Of a stretch of 57,073 nt of DNA, positions 8,261 to 15,628 are shown one piece after another. Made by a program: the position numbers and the translations under genes. The stretch is taken from NCBI GenBank assembly GCA_900543915.1, contig UQTB01000012.1:1-57073 (forward strand). The letters are read 5' to 3'. Numbering within the stretch: position 1 is the stretch's first letter; every line of letters starts with the position of its first letter. Under the pieces are notes generated by a model that had not been told where the DNA came from, did no database searches, and was given only the letters and a program-made list of their open reading frames with translations. The stretch comes from an uncultured Eubacteriales bacterium. Lineage in GTDB: Bacteria; Bacillota; Clostridia; Christensenellales; Borkfalkiaceae.

Positions 8261-8278
8261 TTCCCATAAAATTGGGAA
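8261..8278. promoter_or_regulatory. Operator O1 for the XRE regulator
   Basis: Palindrome TTCCCATAAAATTGGGAA. Together with O2 it defines TTCCCAnnAAAATnGGGAA-like half-sites TTCCCA/TGGGAA, centres 29 bp apart. It lies between the XRE start codon and the divergent promoter. Confidence 0.75.
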
Positions 8279-8284
8279 AAATAC

Positions 8285-8313
8285 TTGACTTCCCAGTAAA
8301 ATGGGAATATAAT
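8285..8313 (+). promoter_or_regulatory. Promoter of the 111-aa gene with embedded operator O2
   Basis: TTGACT (8285-8290), 17 bases, TATAAT (8308-8313). The palindrome TTCCCAGTAAAATGGGAA (8290-8307) fills the whole spacer, so a bound repressor would exclude RNA polymerase. Confidence 0.82.
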
Positions 8314-8342
8314 AATATCAAAAAAGAAAAAGGAGATAAAAA

Positions 8343-8678
8343 ATGGGATTTCTGAATGCGTTAAAAGGGGCAAACAACAATTGGGGCGTATGTACTTCGC
8401 AGGATTTCACGGGGCCGTGTTATCTCGGGCCCAAAAACCTGGTGAATAACCGCGCGCAGGAGCTGATGATCTCGGGAACGGCGTTAAAAGAGGACTACGT
8501 ATTTACCAAGGAAGATATTGCGGACTGCACCGTTAAGGCATCGGGCGGCACATGGATTTGGTTTCACATCGCGTTCAAGGACGGAAAGCATGTGGAATTT
8601 ATTTTGGCCGGAATAGTGGATCAGGCGGGAAAACCTACGACGAACTTTTTGAATTTTATTTGCTTTATGGGAATTTAG
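8343..8678 (+). CDS. Unknown 111-aa protein under XRE control
   Basis: Not recognised. It is soluble, with no signal peptide or membrane segment, and rich in aromatic residues (WIWFHIAFKDGKHVEFILAG near residues 77-96), suggesting a small beta-rich domain. Start ATG 8343 has AGGAGA upstream. It is transcribed alone from a strong promoter whose spacer is an XRE operator, and is followed by a strong terminator. The regulator-target pairing is reminiscent of antitoxin-toxin or prophage-type control, but there is no direct evidence of toxicity. Confidence 0.6.
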   Translation: MGFLNALKGANNNWGVCTSQDFTGPCYLGPKNLVNNRAQELMISGTALKEDYVFTKEDIADCTVKASGGTWIWFHIAFKDGKHVEFILAGIVDQAGKPTTNFLNFICFMGI

Positions 8679-8718
8679 ATAGTACGTTTGAAAACGGAAA
8701 GAGAAATTGCGCGGCAAA

Positions 8719-8765
8719 TCAAAACCCCCGGGAACGCTGTAAATGCGTTCCCGGGGGTTTTGATT
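8719..8765. terminator. Bidirectional intrinsic terminator
   Basis: TCAAAACCCCCGGGAACGC, loop TGTAAAT, then its perfect complement ending GGGGGTTTTGA. A/T runs on both flanks would stop the 111-aa gene (plus) and the rnf operon (minus). Confidence 0.88.
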
Positions 8766-8773
8766 TATTGTCT

Positions 8774-8936
8774 TATATTTCCCGTATCATCTTTCCGAGG
8801 TGTTTTGCCATGCAGGTCGGTCGACCTTTGTTTCGAGGGTTTGATTTATGATCTTAAATCTCCCGGATTGGTTTCCCGGAGTGTTTTGCCATATAGGTCA
8901 GTCGGCCTTTGTTTCCGGGGCAGGACATTGATTTTT
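8774..8936 (-). repeat. Two degenerate tandem copies of the rnfB 3' end
   Basis: Downstream of the rnfB stop codon (8937-8939) the last ~80 bases of the gene appear twice more in diverged form, with stop codons at 8854-8856 and 8774-8776 (spacings 83 and 80 bases). Read on the minus strand, rnfB ends CVEKCPRKTIREI-stop; the copies read MAKHSGKPIREI-stop and MAKHLGKMIREI-stop, each preceded by a similar GACCGACCT-type segment. They have no reading frame of their own and are probably untranslated remnants of a slippage or unequal-crossover duplication. Confidence 0.75.
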
Positions 8937-9719
8937 TTAAATCTCCCGGATGGTCTTTCTGGGGCATTTTTCCACGCAGGTCAGGCAGCCGGTGCATTTC
9001 GAATAGTCGATATGGGGGAGATTGTCTCTCATCTCGATCGCGCCTGCCGGACAGTTCTTCGCGCAGAGCCCGCACCCGATACAGCCGGATTTGCACATGT
9101 TCATGACTTCTTTCCCGCGGCAGACCGAAGAGCAGGCGACATAGACGCGCGCTGATTTGGGGATCTTTTCGATGATCTTTTTGGGGCAGTTGACAATGCA
9201 GAGGCCGCATGCCTCGCACAGCGCCTTGTCCACGTGGGATACCCCGTGTTCCACCTTGATCGCGTGGTACGGACAGAGCTTTTCGCACGTGCCCTCGCCG
9301 ATGCAGCCGTTTTTGCAGACCTTTTTTCCGTCAATATAGGCGTTCTGACTGATGCAGCCCTCGTTGCCGACGAACTCGTATTTGTTGAGCGCCAATTCGC
9401 CGCCGGCGCACTTGACGACGGCATAGGCGGGCTCGGAACCGACAAATTCGATCCCGAGGATCCTGGCGATCTCTTCCTTTTCCGCATTGGAGGTGGGGCC
9501 GCAGCCGCTGAGCGGGGCTTTTCCCTCTGCCAGCGCCTTGGCGAATCCCTCGCAGCCGGCGTAACCGCAGCCGCCGCAGTTGGCGCCCGCCAGGTGTTCC
9601 AATACCTTGGCGACGCGCTCGTCCTCCTTTACCGCGCAGAATTTTGAAACCAGCAGGATCAGCAGGGCAAATATGAGCGAGAGCCCGGCCGCGATCCCGA
9701 TTACGATCAGTATATCCAT
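8937..9719 (-). CDS. rnfB: Rnf complex subunit RnfB (ferredoxin-accepting)
   Basis: The iron-sulfur subunit that receives electrons from reduced ferredoxin in the ferredoxin:NAD+ oxidoreductase (Rnf). One N-terminal membrane helix (residues about 2-25), then the RnfB Fe-S domain with CGGCGYAGC, then several ferredoxin-type clusters including CKNGCIGEGTCEKLCP, CEACGLCIVNCP, CIGCGLCAKNCP and CTGCLTCVEKCP. The product is 260 aa. ATG 9719 follows AGGAGG. It is the last gene of rnfCDGEAB and sits 12 bases after rnfA. Its 3' end is duplicated downstream. Confidence 0.96.
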   Translation of the reverse strand: MDILIVIGIAAGLSLIFALLILLVSKFCAVKEDERVAKVLEHLAGANCGGCGYAGCEGFAKALAEGKAPLSGCGPTSNAEKEEIARILGIEFVGSEPAYAVVKCAGGELALNKYEFVGNEGCISQNAYIDGKKVCKNGCIGEGTCEKLCPYHAIKVEHGVSHVDKALCEACGLCIVNCPKKIIEKIPKSARVYVACSSVCRGKEVMNMCKSGCIGCGLCAKNCPAGAIEMRDNLPHIDYSKCTGCLTCVEKCPRKTIREI

Positions 9720-9731
9720 TTTGCTGCCTCC

Positions 9732-10337
9732 TTATCCGATCAGTCCGAAGACGTAGAACGCCATCGCCATAAAGCAGGCCGTGATCATGGCGATCGGGAA
9801 TCCCTTGAGCGGCCTTGCTATTTCGGTCCGCTCGATTTTTTCCCTGAGCCCGCTCATCAGCACGATCGCCACGGTAAAGCCGACGCCTGCAAAAAATCCG
9901 TACAGCACGGCCACGCCGAGATTCATGGAGGAGAGCCCCAAAAGGCTCATCATCTGCGCCTTGTCGATCACGAGCTCCGCCACGCCGAGCACGGCGCAGT
10001 TGGTCGTGATCAGCGGGAGATAGATGCCCATCGTGCGGTAGAGCGCGGGGGAAAACTTCTTGATTACCATCTCGATCATCTGCACGAGCGCGGCGATGAC
10101 GAAGATGAACACGATGATTTCGAGATATTCCAGCCCCAGCGGGACGAGGAGGTATTCGTACAGCGGATAGGTGATGAAGCAGGTGAGCGTCATCACGAAG
10201 GTGACGGCGATCCCCATGCCGAACGCGCCGGAAGTGCTCCTGGAGACGCCCAGAAACGGGCAGATCCCCAGGAACTGAACGACGACGAAGTTGTTGATGA
10301 AGACCGCGGTGACGATGATCAGAATAAACTCGGTCAT
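9732..10337 (-). CDS. rnfA: Rnf complex subunit RnfA
   Basis: Integral membrane subunit of the ion-pumping Rnf complex, 201 aa with six predicted helices. Hallmarks are NNFVVVQFLGICPFLGVS near the N-terminus and the matching LPLITTNCAVLGVAEL around the middle, each bearing a Cys that in this family helps hold the intramembrane Fe-S cluster between RnfA and RnfE. The start overlaps the rnfE stop by one base (TAATG), so translation is coupled. Confidence 0.96.
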   Translation of the reverse strand: MTEFILIIVTAVFINNFVVVQFLGICPFLGVSRSTSGAFGMGIAVTFVMTLTCFITYPLYEYLLVPLGLEYLEIIVFIFVIAALVQMIEMVIKKFSPALYRTMGIYLPLITTNCAVLGVAELVIDKAQMMSLLGLSSMNLGVAVLYGFFAGVGFTVAIVLMSGLREKIERTEIARPLKGFPIAMITACFMAMAFYVFGLIG

Positions 10338-10984
10338 TATTTTACCTCCTTATAATGGGGATTTTCCCGCTTATAAGCGCGCTGTTTGGCGTTTTTGTGA
10401 ACTTTCGCCATGATGAGGTTGAACACCGCGATGAAGAGTCCGTACGTGAAGAACGCGCCCGCGCTCGAAGAGAAGAACGCGATCTTAAAATCCCATAGTT
10501 TCACTCCGAAGAACGTCCCCGCGCCCAGTACCTCGCGGAAGAGCCCCATCAGCGTCAGCGAACAGGTGAAGCCGATCCCCATGAACAGCCCGTCGAGCGC
10601 GGAATCCAGCACGGGGTTCTTGCTGGCAAAGGACTCCGCGCGCGCCAAAATGATGCAGTTGACGACGATGAGCGGCAGATAGATGCCCAGCGCGTCATAG
10701 ATAGAGGGGAGAAACTTTTCCATCACCATTCTCACGATCGTGACGAGCGTCGCGATAATGAGGACGAAGGTCGGGATCCGCACGCGGTCCGGAATGACGT
10801 TCCGCAGGAGGGAGATGAACGCATTGGAGCAGACGAGAACGAAGATGACCGCCGCGCCCATCCCGATGCCGTTCATGGCGGCGGTCGTCAGCGCGAGCGT
10901 GGGGCAGGTTCCGAGCACCAGCTTCAGCGTGGGGTTGGAAGTGAGGATTCCCTCCCGCGCGAGGGTGGAAACTTTGTTTTTCAT
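10337..10984 (-). CDS. rnfE: Rnf complex subunit RnfE
   Basis: Membrane partner of RnfA, with the same inverted six-helix fold. The product is 215 aa, starting MKNKVSTLAREG; signatures are NPTLKLVLGTCPTLALTTAA and LPLIVVNCIILARAESFA, each with the cluster-binding Cys. ATG 10984 overlaps the rnfG stop (ATGA). The open frame extends much further upstream, but that part is Arg-rich shadow of rnfG. Confidence 0.95.
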   Translation of the reverse strand: MKNKVSTLAREGILTSNPTLKLVLGTCPTLALTTAAMNGIGMGAAVIFVLVCSNAFISLLRNVIPDRVRIPTFVLIIATLVTIVRMVMEKFLPSIYDALGIYLPLIVVNCIILARAESFASKNPVLDSALDGLFMGIGFTCSLTLMGLFREVLGAGTFFGVKLWDFKIAFFSSSAGAFFTYGLFIAVFNLIMAKVHKNAKQRAYKRENPHYKEVK

Positions 10985-11574
10985 CAGTCCAGCCCTCCCG
11001 TCACGAAATTCCTCATATAATAGAGCGCCGCATTCACCGCATTGTCCGCGGCGTTGGACGACTTGGTCGCGCCCGTCGTGACGTTCTGGATGTCGCCGCT
11101 CGCCGCCGTGACGGCGAATACGCCGTCTCCGTTCAGAAAGGATTCTCCCGCGTTTACGTAGACGGCGAGAAACTCCGCGTCGATTTCGGACATCAGCGTC
11201 TGTTTTTCGTTTGATTCGACGACTACCTGCTTGATCGCGGCGATGCTTTTTTCTCTCACGGAGAACACCGTCCAAAGGGTGATGGTGCCGTTTTTATAGC
11301 CTTCTCCGCCGGTGGATTTGATCAGATATTCGTCTCCGACCAGAAATACGTCGTCAATCGTGCCGTAGCTGTTTTCCGCCTGTTCTTCGGTCACGCCGAG
11401 ATCGTCGTAGTCCACGATTTCGCCGTAGATCTTTTTGATGATGCGCGCGGTGCGCTCTTCGCTCGAGACGTAGAGCGGCGTGCGCAGCGCCGCGAGCAGG
11501 CCGCAGCAGACGATGGTGACGACCATCAGCACGAGGACGCATCGAAATCCGTTGCTCTTGAAAAATCGCATCAT
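10984..11574 (-). CDS. rnfG: Rnf complex subunit RnfG (covalent FMN)
   Basis: A single-span protein (helix about residues 9-28) whose large outer domain binds FMN covalently. The flavinylation motif is present as TTGATKSS near the C-terminus, where the Thr after GA is the usual attachment residue. It is 196 aa. ATG 11574 was chosen because GGAGG is five bases upstream; a second ATG follows immediately. The rnfD stop overlaps the start. Attachment needs an ApbE flavin transferase, which is not encoded in this window. Confidence 0.93.
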   Translation of the reverse strand: MMRFFKSNGFRCVLVLMVVTIVCCGLLAALRTPLYVSSEERTARIIKKIYGEIVDYDDLGVTEEQAENSYGTIDDVFLVGDEYLIKSTGGEGYKNGTITLWTVFSVREKSIAAIKQVVVESNEKQTLMSEIDAEFLAVYVNAGESFLNGDGVFAVTAASGDIQNVTTGATKSSNAADNAVNAALYYMRNFVTGGLD

Positions 11575-12551
11575 TTCGCCTCCTTTTTGATTCTGCGGTA
11601 CCCGAACGGGCGGGGATAGATCCATTTGTCGATCAGCGGGACGGTGAGATTCATCAGGAGAATCGCGAACGAGACCACTTCGATTCCCGTCGCCTGCCGG
11701 AGTCCCGCCGTGAGTAACCCCAGGAGAATAAAATAGACGTAATTGCCCGCCTTGGTATTGGGCGTGGTGACGTAATCGGTCGCCATAAAGACCGCGCCCA
11801 GCATGATGCCGCCCGTGAAAAGGGAGGGGAAGAAGTACGCGAAGTCAAAGCCGTTCAGCGCCACGGTGAAGAGGCCTGCGGTCAAAAGATAGACGAGCGG
11901 CCAGCGGAAATCCAGCACGCCGCGGCAGACGAGATAGATGCCGCCGAGAATGATCGCCAGCTTGCAGGTCTCGCCGATACAGCCCGCCACGTTGATTCCC
12001 AGAAAGAGCTCCCACCATTGAAAATCCCATACGGAGAGCGCCGCGTCTTCCGTCGGATGAATCAAAGAGGGCAAGATGGTGGCGCCCGCTTCGACGTTCG
12101 GGGACAGCGGCGTCAGCCAGCCGGAGGTCATCACCATTTGGAAGGAGATAAACGCGAAGATTCTGCCCGCCAGCGCGGGATTGACGAGGTTTTTGCCCGT
12201 TCCGCCGAACAACATTTTGACGACCACGACCGCGAACGCCGCGGACAGAACGGGGACGTACCACGGAACGGAGGCGGAAAGCGTCAGCGCGAGCAGAAGT
12301 CCCGTGACCACGGAAGAGCAGTCAAACGACCTGACGATCTCTCCGACGCTCTTTTTCATGCACAAAAGGAAGATCCCCTCCGACAGCACGGCGCTGACGA
12401 CGGAGAGCGCGATCACGAGCGCCGCGCGCCAGCCGAAATACACGATGCCGGCGACGGCGGCGGGAAGCAGCGCGATCACCACGTCCAGCATGATTTTCCG
12501 CGTGCTGTTGCCGCACTTGACGTGCGGCGAATTGGATACCACGTGTTCCAT
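11571..12551 (-). CDS. rnfD: Rnf complex subunit RnfD
   Basis: A membrane subunit of 326 aa with about ten helices, related to NqrB, carrying a covalent flavin and part of the ion path. Typical features are VKMLFGGTGKNLVNPALAGR and the flavin site EAGATILPSL, a variant of the usual SGAT motif that keeps the Gly-Ala-Thr. It lies 7 bases after rnfC and overlaps rnfG, so the genes form one transcript. Confidence 0.95.
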   Translation of the reverse strand: MEHVVSNSPHVKCGNSTRKIMLDVVIALLPAAVAGIVYFGWRAALVIALSVVSAVLSEGIFLLCMKKSVGEIVRSFDCSSVVTGLLLALTLSASVPWYVPVLSAAFAVVVVKMLFGGTGKNLVNPALAGRIFAFISFQMVMTSGWLTPLSPNVEAGATILPSLIHPTEDAALSVWDFQWWELFLGINVAGCIGETCKLAIILGGIYLVCRGVLDFRWPLVYLLTAGLFTVALNGFDFAYFFPSLFTGGIMLGAVFMATDYVTTPNTKAGNYVYFILLGLLTAGLRQATGIEVVSFAILLMNLTVPLIDKWIYPRPFGYRRIKKEAK

Positions 12552-12558
12552 ACGGCTC

Positions 12559-13845
12559 CTACTTTTTCTCCTTTAACTTATTTTTACACAGCACGATGGA
12601 CTGTACGAGCGCGCGCTTGGCAGGGCAGTTATAGGCGCAGCTGCCGCACTCGATGCAGCTGAGCGCCCCGTATTTTTTCCCCGCTTCATAGTCTCCCGCG
12701 AGGGTATAAAATTCGATGTACATGGGCATCAGCCGCATGGGGCAGTTTTTGGCGCATCTGCCGCAGTTGATGCAGTTGGACGGCGCTTCCAGGGAGGTCT
12801 CTCCCTCAGTCAGAAAGAGCAGGCCGGAATCCGTCTTTTTCGCGTACTGCCTGAGATTGTAGAGCGCTTTCCCCATCATCGGCCCGCCGGCGACGTATTT
12901 GACGGGGCGGTCGGTCTCGCCGCCGCAGAACGCCGCGATATCCTCGAACGAGGTTCCGATCGGCACGCGCACGTTCTTCGGGAACCGGATCCCTTTTCCG
13001 GATACGGTCATCACGATTTCTGTCAGCGGGAGATTGAGGTCGATCGCCTCGTATGCCGCGAGCAGTGTCTTGACGTTCTGCACCAGACAGCCTACGTCGA
13101 AGGGCATCTTTCCGGGCGCGATTTTCCGCCCCGTACAGCAATAGACGAGGTGCTTTTCGGAGCCCATCGGATATTGCTTTTTGAGCCGCACGACCGTCAT
13201 GCCGCCGACGCCTTCAAACCGCTCGATCGCCTCCGGCTTGTTCGCCTCGATGCCGATCAGAATCTGTCTGATGCCCAGCGCCTGGGCGACGTAGCGGATC
13301 CCCTTGACGATGCCGTCCGTCTTTTCCAGCATCAGGCGGAAATCGCAGTTCAGATAGGGCTCGCATTCCGCCGCGTTGACGATGAGCGTATCCAGCCGGT
13401 TCTGCGGGGACAGCTTGACGGCGGTGGGGAATCCCGCGCCGCCTAATCCCACGATGCCCGCTTCCCGGATTCGCCCGACGATGGACTGCGGGGAAAAGTC
13501 CTTCATGTCGGGGAGCGTGACCGCTTCGTCCTTAAAGTCGTTTTTAATGCGCACGTATTTCTGTCTGACGCCGAAGGGGTTGACCAGTTCTTCCACGCCG
13601 ACGACCTGGCCGGAAACGCTTGCAAATACGTTTGCGGAGAGCGCGCCGGAGGCTTCCGCGACCAGCTGTCCTTTTTTTACCATGTCCCCGGCGAAGACGA
13701 CGGGTACGGCGGGCGCGCCGATGTGCTGCGAAACGCAGATCGCCACTTCGGCGGGGGCGGGAATTTGTTCGATGGGCTTGTCGCGCGTCGCCGCTTTCTC
13801 GTCCCGCACGTGAATGCCGTAGGGAAAATACTTACCTTTGATCAA
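12559..13845 (-). CDS. rnfC: Rnf complex subunit RnfC (NADH-binding)
   Basis: The peripheral cytoplasmic subunit that binds NAD(H) and FMN and carries two 4Fe-4S clusters. Visible: GLGGAGFPTAVKL (NuoF-like flavin/nucleotide loop, about residues 132-144), NAAECEPYLNCD, and the ferredoxin motifs CINCGRCAKNCP and CIECGSCAYNCP near the C-terminus. The product is 428 aa. The start is TTG 13845: it follows AAGGAGG at good spacing and gives the normal N-terminus; no ATG fits. It overlaps the end of the Gx transporter gene by 14 bases. Confidence 0.94.
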   Translation of the reverse strand: MIKGKYFPYGIHVRDEKAATRDKPIEQIPAPAEVAICVSQHIGAPAVPVVFAGDMVKKGQLVAEASGALSANVFASVSGQVVGVEELVNPFGVRQKYVRIKNDFKDEAVTLPDMKDFSPQSIVGRIREAGIVGLGGAGFPTAVKLSPQNRLDTLIVNAAECEPYLNCDFRLMLEKTDGIVKGIRYVAQALGIRQILIGIEANKPEAIERFEGVGGMTVVRLKKQYPMGSEKHLVYCCTGRKIAPGKMPFDVGCLVQNVKTLLAAYEAIDLNLPLTEIVMTVSGKGIRFPKNVRVPIGTSFEDIAAFCGGETDRPVKYVAGGPMMGKALYNLRQYAKKTDSGLLFLTEGETSLEAPSNCINCGRCAKNCPMRLMPMYIEFYTLAGDYEAGKKYGALSCIECGSCAYNCPAKRALVQSIVLCKNKLKEKK

Positions 13846-14353
13846 TTTGAGAACCTCCTTGTTTCCTTCGGGGGAATCGTTTTAAAATCAGATGGACCGC
13901 CGTCCCCACGACCGCGCCGGACAAGACGCCCAGCAGAACGAGGTAGGGAAGATAAACGAGCGCGGCGGAAGAGCGGATCACCGCCGCGAAAATGCAGGTC
14001 TGCGCGGCGTTGGAAAGCGCAGCGCCGAACACGCTCACCGCAATCACCGAAACGCGCGGATAGACAAAGCGGATGAGCAGATATTCCGCCAGATACGAGA
14101 GGGCGCCTGCGGGCAGCCCGTACATCAGCGCGGAGAGATTTCCCGTGATGAGATTCCCCAGGAGCAGCTTGACCGCCAGTGCAATCATACCGCCTGTCCC
14201 GCCGTAAAAAAAGAGCGCCGCGAGCACGAAGATATTGCCCAGCCCCAGCTTTGCGCCGGGGAGAAGCAGCGGGGGGAAGAGGCTTTCGATCAGAAAGGAG
14301 ACGAGGGCGAGCGCGGAAAGCGCCGCGATCCCCGCGATGCGCCGGGCGGTCAT
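13832..14353 (-). CDS. Gx transporter family membrane protein (heptaprenyl diphosphate synthase component I-like)
   Basis: A 173-aa, about five-helix membrane protein. Motifs PGAKLGLGNIFVLAALFFYG and LLGNLITGNLSALMYGLPAG mark the Hpre_diP_synt_I/Gx transporter family, which resembles ECF-type substrate-binding (S) components; the substrate is unknown. It is the second gene of the rnf transcript, overlapping both the NusG-II gene (ATGA-type overlap) and rnfC. This NusG-II/Gx pair is common beside Rnf or ApbE genes in Clostridia, which hints at a flavin- or quinone-linked role. Confidence 0.82.
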   Translation of the reverse strand: MTARRIAGIAALSALALVSFLIESLFPPLLLPGAKLGLGNIFVLAALFFYGGTGGMIALAVKLLLGNLITGNLSALMYGLPAGALSYLAEYLLIRFVYPRVSVIAVSVFGAALSNAAQTCIFAAVIRSSAALVYLPYLVLLGVLSGAVVGTAVHLILKRFPRRKQGGSQIDQR

Positions 14354-14796
14354 CCTACCCCCGGCGAAGGCACGCTGTTTCCCGTTCCCTCCACCACCAG
14401 CCGGTAGGGGAGGCAGACGATGGCGTCTCCCGCGCGTTCGACAGTGATTTTCGTGCAGTCCCTGTGCGCGCAGTCCGTCTCGGCCACGCGCGCCGTGCGG
14501 GCGGACTTGTCGATCACGATCACGCTTTTTTCCGCCCCGAACGTGACGGTGAGCGTCACGGCAGATTCGCTCTCCTCCGCCTTAACGGCGTCGCTGAACA
14601 GGCTGAGTTTTTCCTCGGCAAACGCATAAAAAAAGGCGGAATCCCCGTCGATCATCCCGCTGATGCCCTCCGCGCGCCCCGTTTCCCGCGGGAAAAAGAA
14701 CAGAAAAGCCAGGGCGGCCATCGCGAGAACGCATCCGTACAGAATGAGATCGGGCGCGCGAAACGCGCGCGGTGGTTTTTCCGCTTGTTCGGCCAT
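14350..14796 (-). CDS. NusG domain II-containing membrane-anchored protein
   Basis: A 148-aa protein with one N-terminal helix (about residues 16-37, YGCVLAMAALAFLFFF) and an extracytoplasmic NusG domain II. The C-terminal CAHRDCTK...AGDAIVCLPYRLVV is the family hallmark, with two close Cys residues. The start at 14796 was chosen because GGAAGAGGA precedes it; the upstream extension to 14859 is AT-rich promoter DNA. It is the first gene of the rnf operon. Function unproven. Confidence 0.85.
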   Translation of the reverse strand: MAEQAEKPPRAFRAPDLILYGCVLAMAALAFLFFFPRETGRAEGISGMIDGDSAFFYAFAEEKLSLFSDAVKAEESESAVTLTVTFGAEKSVIVIDKSARTARVAETDCAHRDCTKITVERAGDAIVCLPYRLVVEGTGNSVPSPGVG

Positions 14797-14829
14797 GAAT
14801 CCTCTTCCTACGCCTGTGTTATTATTTAT

Positions 14830-14859
14830 ATTATAATATAAGGTATGACGAAAAGTCAA
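14830..14859 (-). promoter_or_regulatory. Promoter of the nusG-II/Gx/rnf operon
   Basis: On the minus strand: TTGACT (14859-14854), 18 bases, TATAAT (14835-14830), in an AT-rich divergent region. Confidence 0.78.
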
Positions 14860-14913
14860 GCGCGATCCGTTTTTTCACAGAAAAAATTTTGTAAATAATA
14901 TTATATAATTTGC

Positions 14914-14942
14914 TTGACAAATTATGAATATTGATTTAAAAT
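14914..14942 (+). promoter_or_regulatory. Promoter of the RHH-clpB operon
   Basis: Perfect TTGACA (14914-14919), 17 bases, TAAAAT (14937-14942), about 26 bases before the start of the ribbon-helix-helix gene. No CIRCE element is seen nearby. Confidence 0.8.
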
Positions 14943-14968
14943 ATAGCCGTCAAAAGAAGGAGGGCGAT

Positions 14969-15610
14969 ATGAAGAAAACCGTTTACAGCCTGGTGCTGGA
15001 TGACGAAATCGTGGAAAAGGTGGATCTGCTCGCATACCGGCGGGGGATCTCCCGCTCTCAGATGATCAACCGCATTCTGGCGGAACGCGTTTCGCACGAG
15101 ACGCCCGAACAGCGGATGGAGACGGTCTTTCAGGCGCTGGAACAGCTTTCCGCCGCGTCCGGCGCGCTTCGGTTCTGCAATCTCCCCACCGCGTCGATGG
15201 CGTATTACAGCGGCGCGCTTTCCTATCCGTATCGGCCCGCCGTGCGGTATGCGATCGAGCTCTATGCGGAAAACAGCGATTTTTTGGGCGAACTGAAAGT
15301 GACGTTCCGCACGAAAAATGAGCGGCTGCTGGATGAACTGGATGATTTTTTCCTTCTCTGGCGGGAATGCGAGCGGACGCATCTGAAACGGTACGTCCGA
15401 TGGGAGCTGGAGCGCGGCAGGTACCGGCGTATCCTCTTCCGCCCGCCGCAGGAGGCGGAATCGGGAGAGCTGGGGCGTCTGATCACCGATTACGTGGACA
15501 GATTGAATGAATTGATGAACGCCTATATCAGGGCGGCGCAGCGCGGAGAAGACGCGGCGGCCGTCCTCGCAAAAAATTATCGCAGAACTTTGAAGGACAC
15601 AACGTTATAG
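14969..15610 (+). CDS. Ribbon-helix-helix protein with unknown C-terminal region
   Basis: A 213-aa protein. Residues about 4-45 (YSLVLDDEIVEKVDLLAYRR then GISRSQMINRILAERV) form a CopG/Arc-type ribbon-helix-helix DNA-binding domain. The remaining 165 residues are soluble, acidic/aromatic and not recognised. The start at 14969 follows AAGGAGG. It is the first gene of an operon with clpB (18-base gap), so it may be an autoregulator of the chaperone or a client-type partner. No palindromic operator is obvious apart from AT-rich inverted repeats upstream. Confidence 0.75.
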   Translation: MKKTVYSLVLDDEIVEKVDLLAYRRGISRSQMINRILAERVSHETPEQRMETVFQALEQLSAASGALRFCNLPTASMAYYSGALSYPYRPAVRYAIELYAENSDFLGELKVTFRTKNERLLDELDDFFLLWRECERTHLKRYVRWELERGRYRRILFRPPQEAESGELGRLITDYVDRLNELMNAYIRAAQRGEDAAAVLAKNYRRTLKDTTL

Positions 15611-15628
15611 AGAAAAGGAGGAAACGGT

